Source: an uncultured Eubacteriales bacterium
GTDB lineage: Bacteria > Bacillota > Clostridia > Christensenellales > Aristaeellaceae
Direction: 5' to 3'
NCBI GenBank assembly: GCA_902793325.1
Contig: CADBCY010000001.1
Location: forward strand, 124,001-188,000
DNA length: 64,000 nt
Position 1 is the first letter of the stretch. Each line of letters begins with the position of its first letter. The notes below the pieces were generated by a model. The model was not told the origin of the DNA, made no database searches, and saw nothing but the letters and a program-made list of their open reading frames with translations. The position numbers and the translations under genes are program-made. Positions 51,390-59,082 of this stretch are shown piece by piece.

Positions 51390-52497
51390 TCAGCACGCGC
51401 TCCTGTCCCCCTCAAGCAGCGAACGGTGGCTCCACTGCCCGCGCTCGGCACGGCTGTGCGAGGACATGGCGGACACCACCAGCAGCTACGCTTCCGAGGG
51501 CACCGAGGCCCACGCGCTGTGCGAGCACCTTCTGCTCCAGGCGTTGGGCAGGAACACCACCGACCCACGCCCCCAGTTCAAGCAGTACAGCAACGAGATG
51601 CAGGAAGCGGCGGAGGGCTACGTCCAGTATGTCATGGAGCAGGTCTCGGACTTCCGCGCCCAAGGCATCGAGCCCGCCGTGTACGTGGAACAGCGCCTGG
51701 ACCTGCGATCCTTCATACCGGACAGCATGGGCACCTCGGACGCCATCGTAGTCGGCGGCGACACGGTCATCGTGATCGACTTCAAATTCGGCAATCTGCC
51801 AGTGCCCGCCACGTCGCCGCAGCTGCGCATCTACAGCCTCGGCGTATGCGAACTGCTCTCCTGTCTGTACGACTTCACCCGTGTGCGTACAGTCATCTAC
51901 CAGCCCCGTCTGTCCACGGTGGACGAGGCCGAGATCACAAAAGATGACCTGTACGCCTGGGCCAACGACGTGCTCGCGCCTATCGCACAGATGGCCTATG
52001 AAGGCAAGGGCGAATTCGAGTGCGGCGACTGGTGCAGGTTCTGCCGGGCCAGAAACCAGTGCCGGACGCTGGCCGAACACCAGCTGTCGCTGGCACAGTA
52101 CGATTTCAAGCTGCCCCCGCTACTGACCGACGATGAGATCGCCTCCATCCTGACACAGGTGGACGCGCTGGTCAGCTGGGCCAGCGGCATCAAGGACTAC
52201 GCGCTGCAGGCGGCGCTGGCCGGTACGCGGTTCCCCGGCTGGAAGGTCGTCGAGGGCCGCGCCAACCGCCGTTATGTGAACGACCAGGTTGTGGCCGAGA
52301 AGGTCATCGCCGACGGCAAGAACCCCTATGAACAGAAGCTGCTGGGCATCACCGCGATGGAGAAGCTCCTCGGTAAGAAGCACTTTGCCGAGCTGCTGGC
52401 CGGGCTGGTGGAGCGCCCGCAGGGTAAACCGGTGCTCGTCACCGAGGACGACAAGCGTCCCGAGATAAACACAGCACAAAACGACTTCAACGAATAA
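51382..52497 (+). CDS. DUF2800 phage protein (PD-(D/E)XK nuclease-like)
   Basis: 371 residues. The N-terminus is the family mark (LSPSSSERWLHCPRSARL), followed by SYASEGTEAHALCE and a RecB/Cas4-like nuclease core with GTSDAIVV and VIDFKFGN (about residues 115-137). Cysteines near residues 215-235 (CGDWCRFCRARNQC) form an iron-sulphur-type cluster with the early cysteine, as in Cas4/AddB nucleases. DUF2800 proteins are conserved in the replication modules of Bacillota phages, next to DUF2815 and a family A polymerase, exactly as here; a role in recombination or end processing is likely but unproven. Confidence 0.88.
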   Translation: MPNQHALLSPSSSERWLHCPRSARLCEDMADTTSSYASEGTEAHALCEHLLLQALGRNTTDPRPQFKQYSNEMQEAAEGYVQYVMEQVSDFRAQGIEPAVYVEQRLDLRSFIPDSMGTSDAIVVGGDTVIVIDFKFGNLPVPATSPQLRIYSLGVCELLSCLYDFTRVRTVIYQPRLSTVDEAEITKDDLYAWANDVLAPIAQMAYEGKGEFECGDWCRFCRARNQCRTLAEHQLSLAQYDFKLPPLLTDDEIASILTQVDALVSWASGIKDYALQAALAGTRFPGWKVVEGRANRRYVNDQVVAEKVIADGKNPYEQKLLGITAMEKLLGKKHFAELLAGLVERPQGKPVLVTEDDKRPEINTAQNDFNE

Positions 52498-52511
52498 TGG
52501 AGGAAAACATC

Positions 52512-53096
52512 ATGAAAAACAATTCTCTGAAGCCCGTCAACCCCATGAAGGTCATCACCGGCAAGGACACCCGCTGGAGCTACTGCAACGTCTGGGAGGC
52601 CAAGGCCATCAACGGCGGCACCCCCAAGTTCTCTGTCAGCCTGCTCATCCCCAAGAGCGACACCGTGACCGTGAAGAAGATCAAGGACGCCATCGAGGCC
52701 GCCTACCGCGAGGGCGAGGCCAAGCTGAAGGGCAACGGTAAGTCCGTTCCCGCGCTCAGCGTCATCAAGACCCCACTGCGCGACGGCGACCAAGAGCGTC
52801 CGGATGATCCCGCCTATGCCGGGCACTACTTCCTGAACGCCAATTCCACTACGGCTCCTGGCATCGTGGACGCGGACTGCCAGCCCATCCTGACCCGCAG
52901 CGAAGTGTACTCCGGCGTGTATGGCCGCGCCAGCATCAGCTTCTACGCTTTCAACTCCTCGGGCAACCGTGGAATCGCCTGCGGCCTGAACAACCTGCAG
53001 AAGATCCGTGACGGCGAGCCCCTCGGCGGTCGGGCCAGCGCCGAATCCGACTTCTCGGATTTCGACGATGAGGACGACGACGATTTCCTGTCCTGA
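52512..53096 (+). CDS. DUF2815 single-stranded DNA-binding protein
   Basis: 194 residues. DUF2815 is related to the T7 gp2.5-type single-stranded DNA-binding fold. Family features here are WSYCNVWEAKA near the start, PKFSVSLLIPK, the aromatic patch YFLNANS, YSGVYGRASISFYAFN (about 143-158) and a strongly acidic C-terminal tail ending DDDDFLS, which in such proteins docks the polymerase and helicase. The start at 52512 has GGAGG upstream. It sits between DUF2800 and the polymerase. Confidence 0.9.
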   Translation: MKNNSLKPVNPMKVITGKDTRWSYCNVWEAKAINGGTPKFSVSLLIPKSDTVTVKKIKDAIEAAYREGEAKLKGNGKSVPALSVIKTPLRDGDQERPDDPAYAGHYFLNANSTTAPGIVDADCQPILTRSEVYSGVYGRASISFYAFNSSGNRGIACGLNNLQKIRDGEPLGGRASAESDFSDFDDEDDDDFLS

Positions 53097-53158
53097 CGCA
53101 CACTCGGGGCGGCGGCGCGATCCGCCGTCCCTCAATCCATATCAAGCGAGGTGATCCT

Positions 53159-55147
53159 GTGAAAACCATCAGTTGTGATATTGAAACATTCAGTAGTGTG
53201 GATCTGGCCAAGGCTGGCGTGTACAAATACGCCGAATCCCCGGATTTTGAGATCCTGTTGTTTGGCTACAGCGTGGACGGCGGTGATGTGCGCGTGGTCG
53301 ATCTGGCTGCCGGTGAGACCATCCCCGCCGAGGTGCTGGACGCCCTCACGGACGACAGCGTCATCAAGACGGCCCACAACTCCAATTTTGAAAGAGTGTG
53401 CCTGAGCCGGTACCTGTCCGATCTCGGCATCTCCCTCGATCCTTTCAACGACAGCCATCCTCTCTCTACGGAGTGCGCCCGGTTCCTGAACCCGGCGGGC
53501 TGGCATTGCACGATGATCTGGGCGGCGTACATGGGCCTGCCCCTGTCCCTGGCAGACACCGGCGCTGTGCTGGGTCTCGAAAAACAGAAGCTGTCGGAGG
53601 GCAAGGACCTCATCCGTTATTTTTGCAAACCCTGTGAGCCCACCAAGACGAATGGCGGACGCACACGCAACCGCCCCGCCGACGCCCCGGACAAGTGGGC
53701 GCTGTTCAAGTCCTACAATCTGCGGGATGTGGAGACGGAGTTGGAGATTGAAAAGCGCTTGTCCAAGTTCCCCGTGCCGGAGGATGTCTGGGATCAGTAT
53801 CACATCGACCAGGAGATCAACGACAGGGGCATCGCCATCGACGACGCGCTGGTGGAGAACGCCATCCGCATGGACGCCCGCTCCCGCGCCGAGCTCACGG
53901 AAATGATGCAGAAGCTGACCAACCTGGACAATCCCAATTCCGTGCAGCAGATGAAGCAGTGGCTGATCAACAACGGCATGGAAATCGACAGCCTGGGCAA
54001 GAAGCAGGTGCAGGCGCTCCTCCAAGATGCGCCGCCCCAGCTACGCGAGGTGCTGCTGCTCCGCCAGCAGCTGGCCAAGAGCAGCGTCAAGAAGTACATT
54101 GCCATGAAGAACGCGGTGTGCGACGACGGGCGGGTGCGTGGCATGTTTCAGTTCTACGGCGCGGTGCGCTCCGGGCGCTGGGCGGGGCGGCTGGTGCAGC
54201 TGCAAAACCTGTATCGCAATTCCATGCCTGATCTGGAATCTGCCCGGAACCTCGTTCGGGAGGGCGACTACGACACCGTAAAGATGTTCTACGGCGCGGT
54301 GCCGGATGTGCTGGCGGAGCTCGTGCGCACCGCCTTCATTCCTCGCGCCGGGCAGAAGTTCATCGTCAGCGACTTCAGCGCGGTGGAGGCCCGCGTCATT
54401 GCATGGCTCGCCGGTGAGCAGTGGCGCATGGACGTGTTCAGGGACGGTGGCGACATCTACTGCGCCTCGGCAAGCCAGATGTTCAAAGTCCCTGTGGAGA
54501 AGCATGGCGTCAACGGCCACCTGCGGCAGAAGGGCAAGATTGCCGAGCTCGCCCTCGGGTACGGAGGCAGCGTCGGCGCTTTGAAGGCAATGGGCGCTTT
54601 GGACATGGGCCTGTCGGAAGACGAACTTGCCCCGCTGGTGAAGGCGTGGCGCGAGTCCAATCCCAACATCGTGAGGCTGTGGTGGGCGGTGGACGACGCG
54701 GTCATGAAGGCCATTCGGAATAAGACGACCACCCAGACCCACGGCATCACATTCACGGTGCGCTCGGGCATGCTGTTCATCACGCTTCCCTCCGGCAGGC
54801 AGCTTTCCTACGTCAAGCCGCGCATCGGCGAGAACAAATTCGGTTCCCAGGCTGCGACGTACATGGGTGCAGGAAGCACGCGCAAGTGGGAACGCATCGA
54901 ATCCTACGGCCCAAAGTTTGTGGAGAACATCGTCCAGGGCATCAGCCGGGACCTTCTGTGCTATGCCATGCAGACGCTGCGCTGCTGCCGGATCGTCGCC
55001 CATGTCCACGATGAGCTCATCATCGAAGCTGACCCCGTCGTGTCCCTCGGCGCGGTGTGTGAGCAGATGGGCAGGACGCCGCCCTGGGCGGAGGGCCTGC
55101 TGCTCCGCGCCGATGGCTATGTTTGCGCCTTCTACCAGAAAGACTGA
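53159..55147 (+). CDS. Phage family A DNA polymerase with 3'-5' exonuclease
   Basis: 662 residues; replicates the element's DNA. The N-terminus has the exonuclease D-x-E motif (CDIETFS, residues 6-12). Polymerase motif A is SDFSAVEARV (about 402), motif B RQKGKIAELALGYGG (about 456) and motif C VHDELI (about 615), so all catalytic aspartates are present and the enzyme should be active. This short phage-type polymerase lacks the 5'-3' exonuclease domain of bacterial Pol I. It starts with GTG at 53159 behind a GAGGTGATCC site and is followed by the nucleotide-transferase-like gene nine bases on. Confidence 0.95.
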   Translation: MKTISCDIETFSSVDLAKAGVYKYAESPDFEILLFGYSVDGGDVRVVDLAAGETIPAEVLDALTDDSVIKTAHNSNFERVCLSRYLSDLGISLDPFNDSHPLSTECARFLNPAGWHCTMIWAAYMGLPLSLADTGAVLGLEKQKLSEGKDLIRYFCKPCEPTKTNGGRTRNRPADAPDKWALFKSYNLRDVETELEIEKRLSKFPVPEDVWDQYHIDQEINDRGIAIDDALVENAIRMDARSRAELTEMMQKLTNLDNPNSVQQMKQWLINNGMEIDSLGKKQVQALLQDAPPQLREVLLLRQQLAKSSVKKYIAMKNAVCDDGRVRGMFQFYGAVRSGRWAGRLVQLQNLYRNSMPDLESARNLVREGDYDTVKMFYGAVPDVLAELVRTAFIPRAGQKFIVSDFSAVEARVIAWLAGEQWRMDVFRDGGDIYCASASQMFKVPVEKHGVNGHLRQKGKIAELALGYGGSVGALKAMGALDMGLSEDELAPLVKAWRESNPNIVRLWWAVDDAVMKAIRNKTTTQTHGITFTVRSGMLFITLPSGRQLSYVKPRIGENKFGSQAATYMGAGSTRKWERIESYGPKFVENIVQGISRDLLCYAMQTLRCCRIVAHVHDELIIEADPVVSLGAVCEQMGRTPPWAEGLLLRADGYVCAFYQKD

Positions 55148-55155
55148 GGTGAACC

Positions 55156-55641
55156 ATGAATATCAGCAAGTATAACCACGAGGGCTACCACGACCCCACG
55201 GTGTACGAGGCCCTCATGAACATCGAAAAGGAACGCAAGGAGGCCCAGAAGCTGGTGTCTGGCAGGTACAGGCCCCTGGTCTACATCTGCAGTCCCTACG
55301 CCGGGGATGTGCTGAACAACGAGCGCAAGGCCCGCCGGTATTGCCAGTTTGCGGTTCGAAAGAGGGCCATCCCGGTGGCGTCCCACCTGCTGTACCCGCA
55401 GATCCTGAACGACAACGACCCCGGCGACCGCCAACTCGGGTTGTTCTTTGGAACGGTGCTGCTGGGCAAGTGCGACGAGTGCTGGGTGTTCGGCGCGACG
55501 GTCAGCTCAGGAATGGCCACGGAGATCGCCAAGGCAAAGAAGCGCGGTATCCCTATCCGATACTTTACCGAGGACATGGAGGAGGTGCGGGCAGATGCGA
55601 ATGCTGAAGATCGCCTGCGGCAGAAGCCGGAACGCACTTAA
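55156..55641 (+). CDS. Nucleoside 2-deoxyribosyltransferase-like protein (DUF4406/DUF7768)
   Basis: 161 residues. The core PLVYICSPYAGDV, then a helix with R.A..YC.FAV, VASHLLYPQIL, and DECWVFGATVSSGMATEI is the pattern of the small nucleoside 2-deoxyribosyltransferase-like proteins of phages. Relatives are thought to recognise nucleotides or to swap bases on deoxyribonucleosides, but many phage copies lack proof of activity. Here the acidic and asparagine positions in the last motif look conserved. It overlaps the DUF3987 gene start by 47 bases, so the two are translated in linkage. Confidence 0.8.
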   Translation: MNISKYNHEGYHDPTVYEALMNIEKERKEAQKLVSGRYRPLVYICSPYAGDVLNNERKARRYCQFAVRKRAIPVASHLLYPQILNDNDPGDRQLGLFFGTVLLGKCDECWVFGATVSSGMATEIAKAKKRGIPIRYFTEDMEEVRADANAEDRLRQKPERT

Positions 55642-57889
55642 CTGGTCAAACCGAACAATTAGCTGGGAGGACCTGTGCGAACGCCTGCGCACCACAGTCC
55701 GGACCAGGGAGACAGTGGCCCAATACAAAGCCATGACGAGAACCGAGCGCGATGACGCCAAGGACAAGGGAGGCTTTGTGGGCGGGCATCTTCATAATGG
55801 CAGGCGTCGGGTCAAGGACGTGGAGTGCCGGTCGCTGCTCTCGCTGGATGCCGATCACGCGGAGCCCGGCTTCATTGACCGGTTCGAGCGGGAGTGTGGC
55901 GTCGCCGCCGCCATCTACACCACACACGGCCACACGCCGGAAGCGCCCAGGGTGCGCATCGTTATTCCCTTTGAGGAGGACATCACACCGGACTGTTATG
56001 CGGCGGTCGCCAGGTACTACGCCGCCCGCTGGGGCATCGACCAGTTTGACGAATGCTCCTACAAGGTCAATCAACTGATGCACTGGCCGACCACGCCCGC
56101 CGACGGTGAGTACATCTGCCGGATCATTGACGGCCCTGCCTTCGATCCGATGTCGTTCCTCTCCGCTTATCCCGACTGGCAGGACTGCTCCAGGCTGCCT
56201 GTGTCCAGCCGGGAGAAGCAGGTCAGGGTGTCCGAGGGAAAGAAACAGGAGGACCCGCTTTCCAAGCAGGGCATCGTGGGCATCTTCTGCCGCGCCTACA
56301 CCGTCCAGGATGCCATTTACAAATTTCTCTCTGACGTGTACGCGCCGTCCGTCAAGGAAGGCCGGTTCGATTACATCCCCGGCGAGGGCACTGCCGGTGT
56401 GGTGATCTATGATGACAAGTTCGCCTACAGCCACCACGCCACAGATCCCGCAGGCGGGAAGCTGCTGAATGCCTTTGATCTGGTCCGGCTCCATCGCTTC
56501 CCCGAGGAGGATGAAAAGACATCGTTTCTCAAGATGTGCGCTTTCGCCGAAACCGACGAGCTGGTGAAGGAGGCCGTGGAGCGCGAGAGGCTGGCGGAGG
56601 CACAGAAGGATTTTGAAGAGACCAACTCCAGCTGGGAGGAACCGCTGCCGTTTGGCAGGCACACCATCGTGCCCTTCCCGCTGGATGCGCTGCCCCCGGA
56701 CATCCGCAACTATGTCGCGGCGATTTCCGAGAGTGTACAGACGCCCGTCGATATGGCAGGCTGTGCCGCGCTGAGCGTGATAGCCACCAGTGTGCAGGGC
56801 AAGTTTGCCATTCGCGGAAAGCCGGATTGGACGGAGCCGCTCAACATCTACCTCACCGAAATTGCGCCGCCCTCCGAGAGAAAGTCCGCGATACAGCACG
56901 CGATGGTCAGACCGGTCAGCGATTACGAGAACCGGTATAACCAGATCAACGCGGCGGCGGTGGAATCCAGTCGTATGCACAGGCGCATTCTGGAGCGCCG
57001 CCAGAAGGTCGTGGAGGATCAGGTCGCCAAGGGCAAAGCGGAACAGGCGGATGTGGATGATATTGCCCGCGAGCTGACGGCCTATGAGGAACAGCAGCCG
57101 CTGCGCCTCTTCGCCGACGACATTACGCCGGAGAAGCTGGCCTCTGTGCTGGCTGAGAACAATGGCCGGATGGCGCTGCTGTCCAGCGAAGCGGGCATCT
57201 TTGACACACTCGCCGGGGCCTACTCCAAGTCGGTCAACATCGATGTGATGCTGAAGAGCTACTCCGGCGACCAGATCCGCGTCGACCGAATCGGTCGGGA
57301 GAGCGAGAACATCCTGAATCCCACGCTGACGGTGCTGCTGATGGCGCAGCCCAATGTGATCTCCCGTGTGCTGAGCAACGAAACCTTCCGTGGGCGCGGG
57401 CTCACAGCGAGATTCCTGTATTGCATGCCTGCGTCGGCGGTAGGCGGTCGGCGGTATCGCAGTGAGCCTGTGCCGGATGCTGTCTACGCCGCCTATGAGC
57501 GATGCGTATTCAACATGCTGGAGGACGACTACGGGTCCGCGCCGGAGATCATCACGCTGTCGCCTGAGGCGGATGCCCTGATGGAGGCGTTCTCACAGGA
57601 ACTGGAACCCAAGCTCGTGAAGGAGTACTGTGGAAGTTACAATTCGTGGAATAAAACATGCGCCAGAAGGAATTCAGTAGACTACAGGAGCTACATTAAG
57701 TATGAATGTGACAAAGCTGTAGAGGCAGGAATTAGAATAGTTGTACTATATAATGCCACATCAGTTGATAGGTCACGGTGTCCAACCTCTGTTAGATATT
57801 TGGGGAATCATCAACGAATGTATTATAAGGCAACAGATGGAAAATACTACTGGGATTATCAAGGCGTAAAAAAGGCAATAGAGGAATAA
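55595..57889 (+). CDS. DUF3987 phage primase/helicase, C-terminus replaced by a TIR-like tail
   Basis: 764 residues. Residues 1-about 680 are a phage DUF3987 protein: an N-terminal primase-polymerase-like part (SLDADHAEPGFI, IYTTHGHTPEAPRVRIVIPF) and a RecA-like helicase part (LNIYLTEIAPPSERKSAI, a P-loop-like bend; LLSSEAGIFDTLAG; RGLTARFLYCMPAS). Normally the protein continues into a helical end after the EPKLVKEY patch. Here, at about base 57,630, the sequence turns AT-rich and continues in frame for about 85 residues that look like the end of a TIR-like domain of the ThsB/DUF1863 type (YIKYECDKAV, VVLYNATSVDRSRCP, YYWDY). The fusion point lacks any domain logic, so it is read as a rearrangement; whether a stable protein is made is unknown. 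The start at 55595 has GGAGGTG upstream. Confidence 0.75.
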   Translation: MRMLKIACGRSRNALNWSNRTISWEDLCERLRTTVRTRETVAQYKAMTRTERDDAKDKGGFVGGHLHNGRRRVKDVECRSLLSLDADHAEPGFIDRFERECGVAAAIYTTHGHTPEAPRVRIVIPFEEDITPDCYAAVARYYAARWGIDQFDECSYKVNQLMHWPTTPADGEYICRIIDGPAFDPMSFLSAYPDWQDCSRLPVSSREKQVRVSEGKKQEDPLSKQGIVGIFCRAYTVQDAIYKFLSDVYAPSVKEGRFDYIPGEGTAGVVIYDDKFAYSHHATDPAGGKLLNAFDLVRLHRFPEEDEKTSFLKMCAFAETDELVKEAVERERLAEAQKDFEETNSSWEEPLPFGRHTIVPFPLDALPPDIRNYVAAISESVQTPVDMAGCAALSVIATSVQGKFAIRGKPDWTEPLNIYLTEIAPPSERKSAIQHAMVRPVSDYENRYNQINAAAVESSRMHRRILERRQKVVEDQVAKGKAEQADVDDIARELTAYEEQQPLRLFADDITPEKLASVLAENNGRMALLSSEAGIFDTLAGAYSKSVNIDVMLKSYSGDQIRVDRIGRESENILNPTLTVLLMAQPNVISRVLSNETFRGRGLTARFLYCMPASAVGGRRYRSEPVPDAVYAAYERCVFNMLEDDYGSAPEIITLSPEADALMEAFSQELEPKLVKEYCGSYNSWNKTCARRNSVDYRSYIKYECDKAVEAGIRIVVLYNATSVDRSRCPTSVRYLGNHQRMYYKATDGKYYWDYQGVKKAIEE

Positions 57890-57960
57890 GTAAGCTTACT
57901 TTGCATCTTCTGGCATAGACTGTTTCTATTCCGACGCACGAAATAAGCTACAGTACCAAA

Positions 57961-58132
57961 CGAACCACAGAAACCGAGCCGGGAAGGCTAACGAAGCGAG
58001 ATAGGATTTGTAAGGGCGTAAGATTTCAGGAGACGGTATTGTTCGATATCAACACTCCTGTAAGTACCATGACCGCAGACCGTCGATAATTGGGACAGAA
58101 CTGACGAACCTCAGAAACCGAGCCGGGAAGGC
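57961..58132. repeat. Two 28-base direct repeats 144 bases apart
   Basis: 57961-57988 and 58105-58132 share 27 of 28 bases, with the core GAAACCGAGCCGGGAAGGC. Between 57890 and 58230 there is no credible gene. The repeats are not spaced like a CRISPR, and there are only two. They may come from a structured RNA, a transposon end or a duplication linked to the rearrangement. Confidence 0.75.
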
Positions 58133-58165
58133 GACGCGCTGAAACCGGCGTTCTTTTCCAAGACA

Positions 58166-58207
58166 ATGTGTAGAATAACATGTGTAGGAGAACATGGGTT
58201 AATAACC
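58166..58207. repeat. Three tandem 14-base repeats before the HTH gene
   Basis: ATGTGTAGAATAAC, ATGTGTAGGAGAAC and the weaker ATGGGTTAATAACC follow each other, ending 23 bases before the HTH gene start. The arrangement suggests operator sites for the gene's own product or another regulator. Confidence 0.6.
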
Positions 58208-58230
58208 CGAAGTAGAAAGGAACGAGTTTT

Positions 58231-58530
58231 ATGAGTCACAAGAAGATTACTGATCCGGAAAGATCGATGGAGGAACTCATCGCACGCGCTGTGGAAGCGG
58301 CAGAAGCTCCGTTCAACTCCAGCCGCAGTTTTGAATTGCCGAGCCTCCGTTCTGTCGCGGAGCAGCTTGGCACGACGGTAATCAGAACAAGGAAGCTATT
58401 GATCACGGCAGATTATTTCACTTCCCCGACTGCCACAACTGTGCAGCGGATGAAAAGCGAGGGGAAGACCATAAAAGAGATTGGAACGACTCTCCGCCTT
58501 AAGCCCGCAGCCGTCTACGGATATTTATAG
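58231..58530 (+). CDS. Phage HTH protein, truncated at its C-terminus
   Basis: 99 residues with two predicted helix-turn-helix units: LRSVAEQLGTTVIRTRKLLI in the middle and KEIGTTLRLKPAAVYGYL at the end. This is the pattern of small regulators found in phage replication and conjugative modules of Bacillota, where the second unit is normally followed by about 30 more residues beginning near Y-G-Y-L-P-Y. Here it ends right at that point, where the sequence turns into the amidohydrolase tail, so the gene has lost its end. AAAGGAACGAG precedes the ATG. Confidence 0.7.
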   Translation: MSHKKITDPERSMEELIARAVEAAEAPFNSSRSFELPSLRSVAEQLGTTVIRTRKLLITADYFTSPTATTVQRMKSEGKTIKEIGTTLRLKPAAVYGYL

Positions 58531-58811
58531 ACACTGCCTTTTCTCTGGGGATGATGACACCAGCAGTAGATCAACACAAATGGAAAAATGAAGACCTCCA
58601 ACTACTTAATAATGAAGCGTTTTGTGAGTTGGTGCAAGCTTTTGGAGCTAGAAAGGTGCTCTTTGGGACCGACAGTCCATGGGCTGAACCTGAACAGGAG
58701 TTGCGGAAAATAAGAGACTTGCCGCTTTCAAAAGAGGATATCATCATGATTCTTGGAGAAAAAGCTAAGCTGCTATTATCTGCACAAAAACCAGCACAAA
58801 ATGCACCCTGA
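58521..58811 (+). pseudogene. C-terminal tail of an amidohydrolase
   Basis: The frame reads IFIDTAFSLG, then EAFCELVQAFGARKVLFGTDSPWAEP and LPLSKEDIIMILGEKAK, a clear match to the last third of amidohydrolase-2/TatD-like metal hydrolases, including the aspartate of FGTDSPW. The first two thirds, with the HxH metal site, are missing. Coding continuity begins at about 58,521, inside the last codons of the HTH gene, so this is a recombination joint. The host gene was probably cut by the element and only the end remains here. It ends in AQKPAQNAP where the iteron array begins. Confidence 0.85.
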
Positions 58812-58841
58812 TGCACCCGTTTGCACCAAAATGCACCCTGA
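58802..58841. repeat. Four tandem 10-base repeats (TGCACC-type)
   Basis: TGCACCCTGA, TGCACCCGTT, TGCACCAAAA and TGCACCCTGA with no gaps. Same design (four copies, 10-base period) as the array at the other side of the island but a different sequence. It lies between the amidohydrolase tail and the integrase, so binding by the integrase or a helper is plausible. Confidence 0.8.
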
Positions 58842-58876
58842 CTTCAATTGTATCAAAGTTAGAGTGCAGAGCCATT

Positions 58877-58904
58877 GAAATCCTGCAAATTCTTGCAGGA
58901 TTTC
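58877..58904. terminator. Terminator hairpin left of the integrase
   Basis: GAAATCCTGCAA with TTGCAGGATTTC around ATTC, a perfect 12-base stem followed by GCTTTTTT on the plus strand. It would end the amidohydrolase transcript; its symmetry would also let it act in reverse. Confidence 0.8.
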
Positions 58905-58983
58905 GCTTTTTTATGCCCTAATCTGCATTATTCGCACTTTGCACTTGCAGATTCAGGACCTCATCTTTTCATAACCGCCATTT

Positions 58984-59082
58984 TGTCAGTCAAAATGTCA
59001 GTTTTTGAGGCTTCAAAAAGCGTGAAAACCGCTGTGCCGCAATGGGTTTGGGGCCTTTGCGCTTGTCAGTTGGAATGTCAGT
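58984..59082. repeat. Paired TGTCAGT sites next to the integrase stop
   Basis: TGTCAGT occurs at 58984, 58996, 59064 and 59076: two pairs, each with 12-base spacing, 80 bases apart. The last copy touches the integrase stop codon. Short direct repeats of this spacing beside a tyrosine recombinase gene are typical of arm-type binding sites of an attachment region. Confidence 0.65.

Noticed and set aside
57961..58132. Possible CRISPR array
   Set aside because: Only two 28-base repeats, 144 bases apart, with no regular spacers and no cas genes in the window.
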